Shown here piece after piece: positions 63,691 to 64,000 of a DNA stretch of 64,000 nt. A program made the translations under genes and the position numbers. Positions within the stretch are counted from its first letter, which is position 1. Each line of letters opens with the position of its first letter. The DNA is taken from NCBI RefSeq assembly GCF_003473485.1, contig NC_053042.1, positions 39,832,762 through 39,896,761 on the forward strand, written 5' to 3'. The DNA is from Medicago truncatula (taxonomy: Eukaryota > Streptophyta > Magnoliopsida > Fabales > Fabaceae). The notes below the pieces were generated by a model. That model searched no databases, had not been told where the DNA came from, and worked only from the letters and a program-made list of their open reading frames with translations.

Positions 63691-64000
63691 CTGAAAAATA
63701 GATGTCATTAGACATTGAACTAACCAAGGTAGAATGAGTCCTCAAGTCGAACAAATGAGTGTTTCACAATAACAAAGTAAAAAAGGGATTCTGATTTGTG
63801 AAAAAAATTAGGTAAGACAAGCTTTGGTAGCTTACAAATATAATTTTTGGATAAAACTTGGGTGCATTTCCTTAGGTGTTTTTGGTACGGTTCTTAACTA
63901 AACTATCCATGATTTCCTCAAATACATAATTTTCTCAAAGTTTGTTATAACAGATAAAAAGTGGACTATAGTTAAGCACCTAAGGAAACGCATCGAAGTT

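Overview
This is an AT-rich plant nuclear window. The interrupted genes, the plant-only families (PR-4, Aux/IAA, group C bZIP, chloroplast Tha4) and the style of the MITEs and tRNA-derived SINEs point to a legume. Medicago truncatula or a close relative is my inference; the species cannot be proved from the sequence alone. I assembled exons by hand from GT/AG sites, reading phase and family alignment. No bacterial-type system, CRISPR array or gene cluster is present, and I did not find a new multi-gene system.

Layout: 1.4-9.1 kb holds two PR-4 (barwin) genes on the minus strand. They are an old tandem duplication whose introns and promoters have since diverged, and a LINE remnant lies between them. 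9.3-16 kb is transposon territory: nested inverted-repeat elements, a broken LOB-domain gene fragment and a Mutator-like deletion derivative with 350-base ends and a 9-base target duplication. 16.6-23.4 kb is a plus-strand Dim1/TXNL4B-type thioredoxin-fold splicing protein whose third intron has grown to 4.7 kb and carries a long inverted duplication of hAT transposase sequence. 24.3-26.3 kb is a MITE and a LINE remnant. 30.1-33.0 kb is a complete minus-strand Aux/IAA repressor. 34.1-49.7 kb is almost entirely mobile DNA: hAT MITEs with exact 8-base duplications, a 2.6 kb solo LTR, a CACTA-like end and a hairpin locus. 49.8-55.9 kb is a seven-exon minus-strand bHLH gene of the UNE12/bHLH7 type. 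59.05 kb is a tRNA-Arg(TCT). 59.8-60.4 kb is a two-exon Tha4/TatA gene. From 62.4 kb to the right edge lies the 3' part of a group C bZIP gene (CPRF2/BZO2H-like).

The genes are ordinary euchromatic neighbours rather than a pathway: two defence proteins, a splicing factor, an auxin-response repressor, two transcription factors and a thylakoid protein-export subunit. The most informative material is the transposon layer. Several insertions can be dated relative to one another by nesting, several have exact target-site duplications, and some sit inside genes: in the PR-4 intron, at the putative 5' leader of the TXNL4B-like gene, and in bHLH and bZIP introns.
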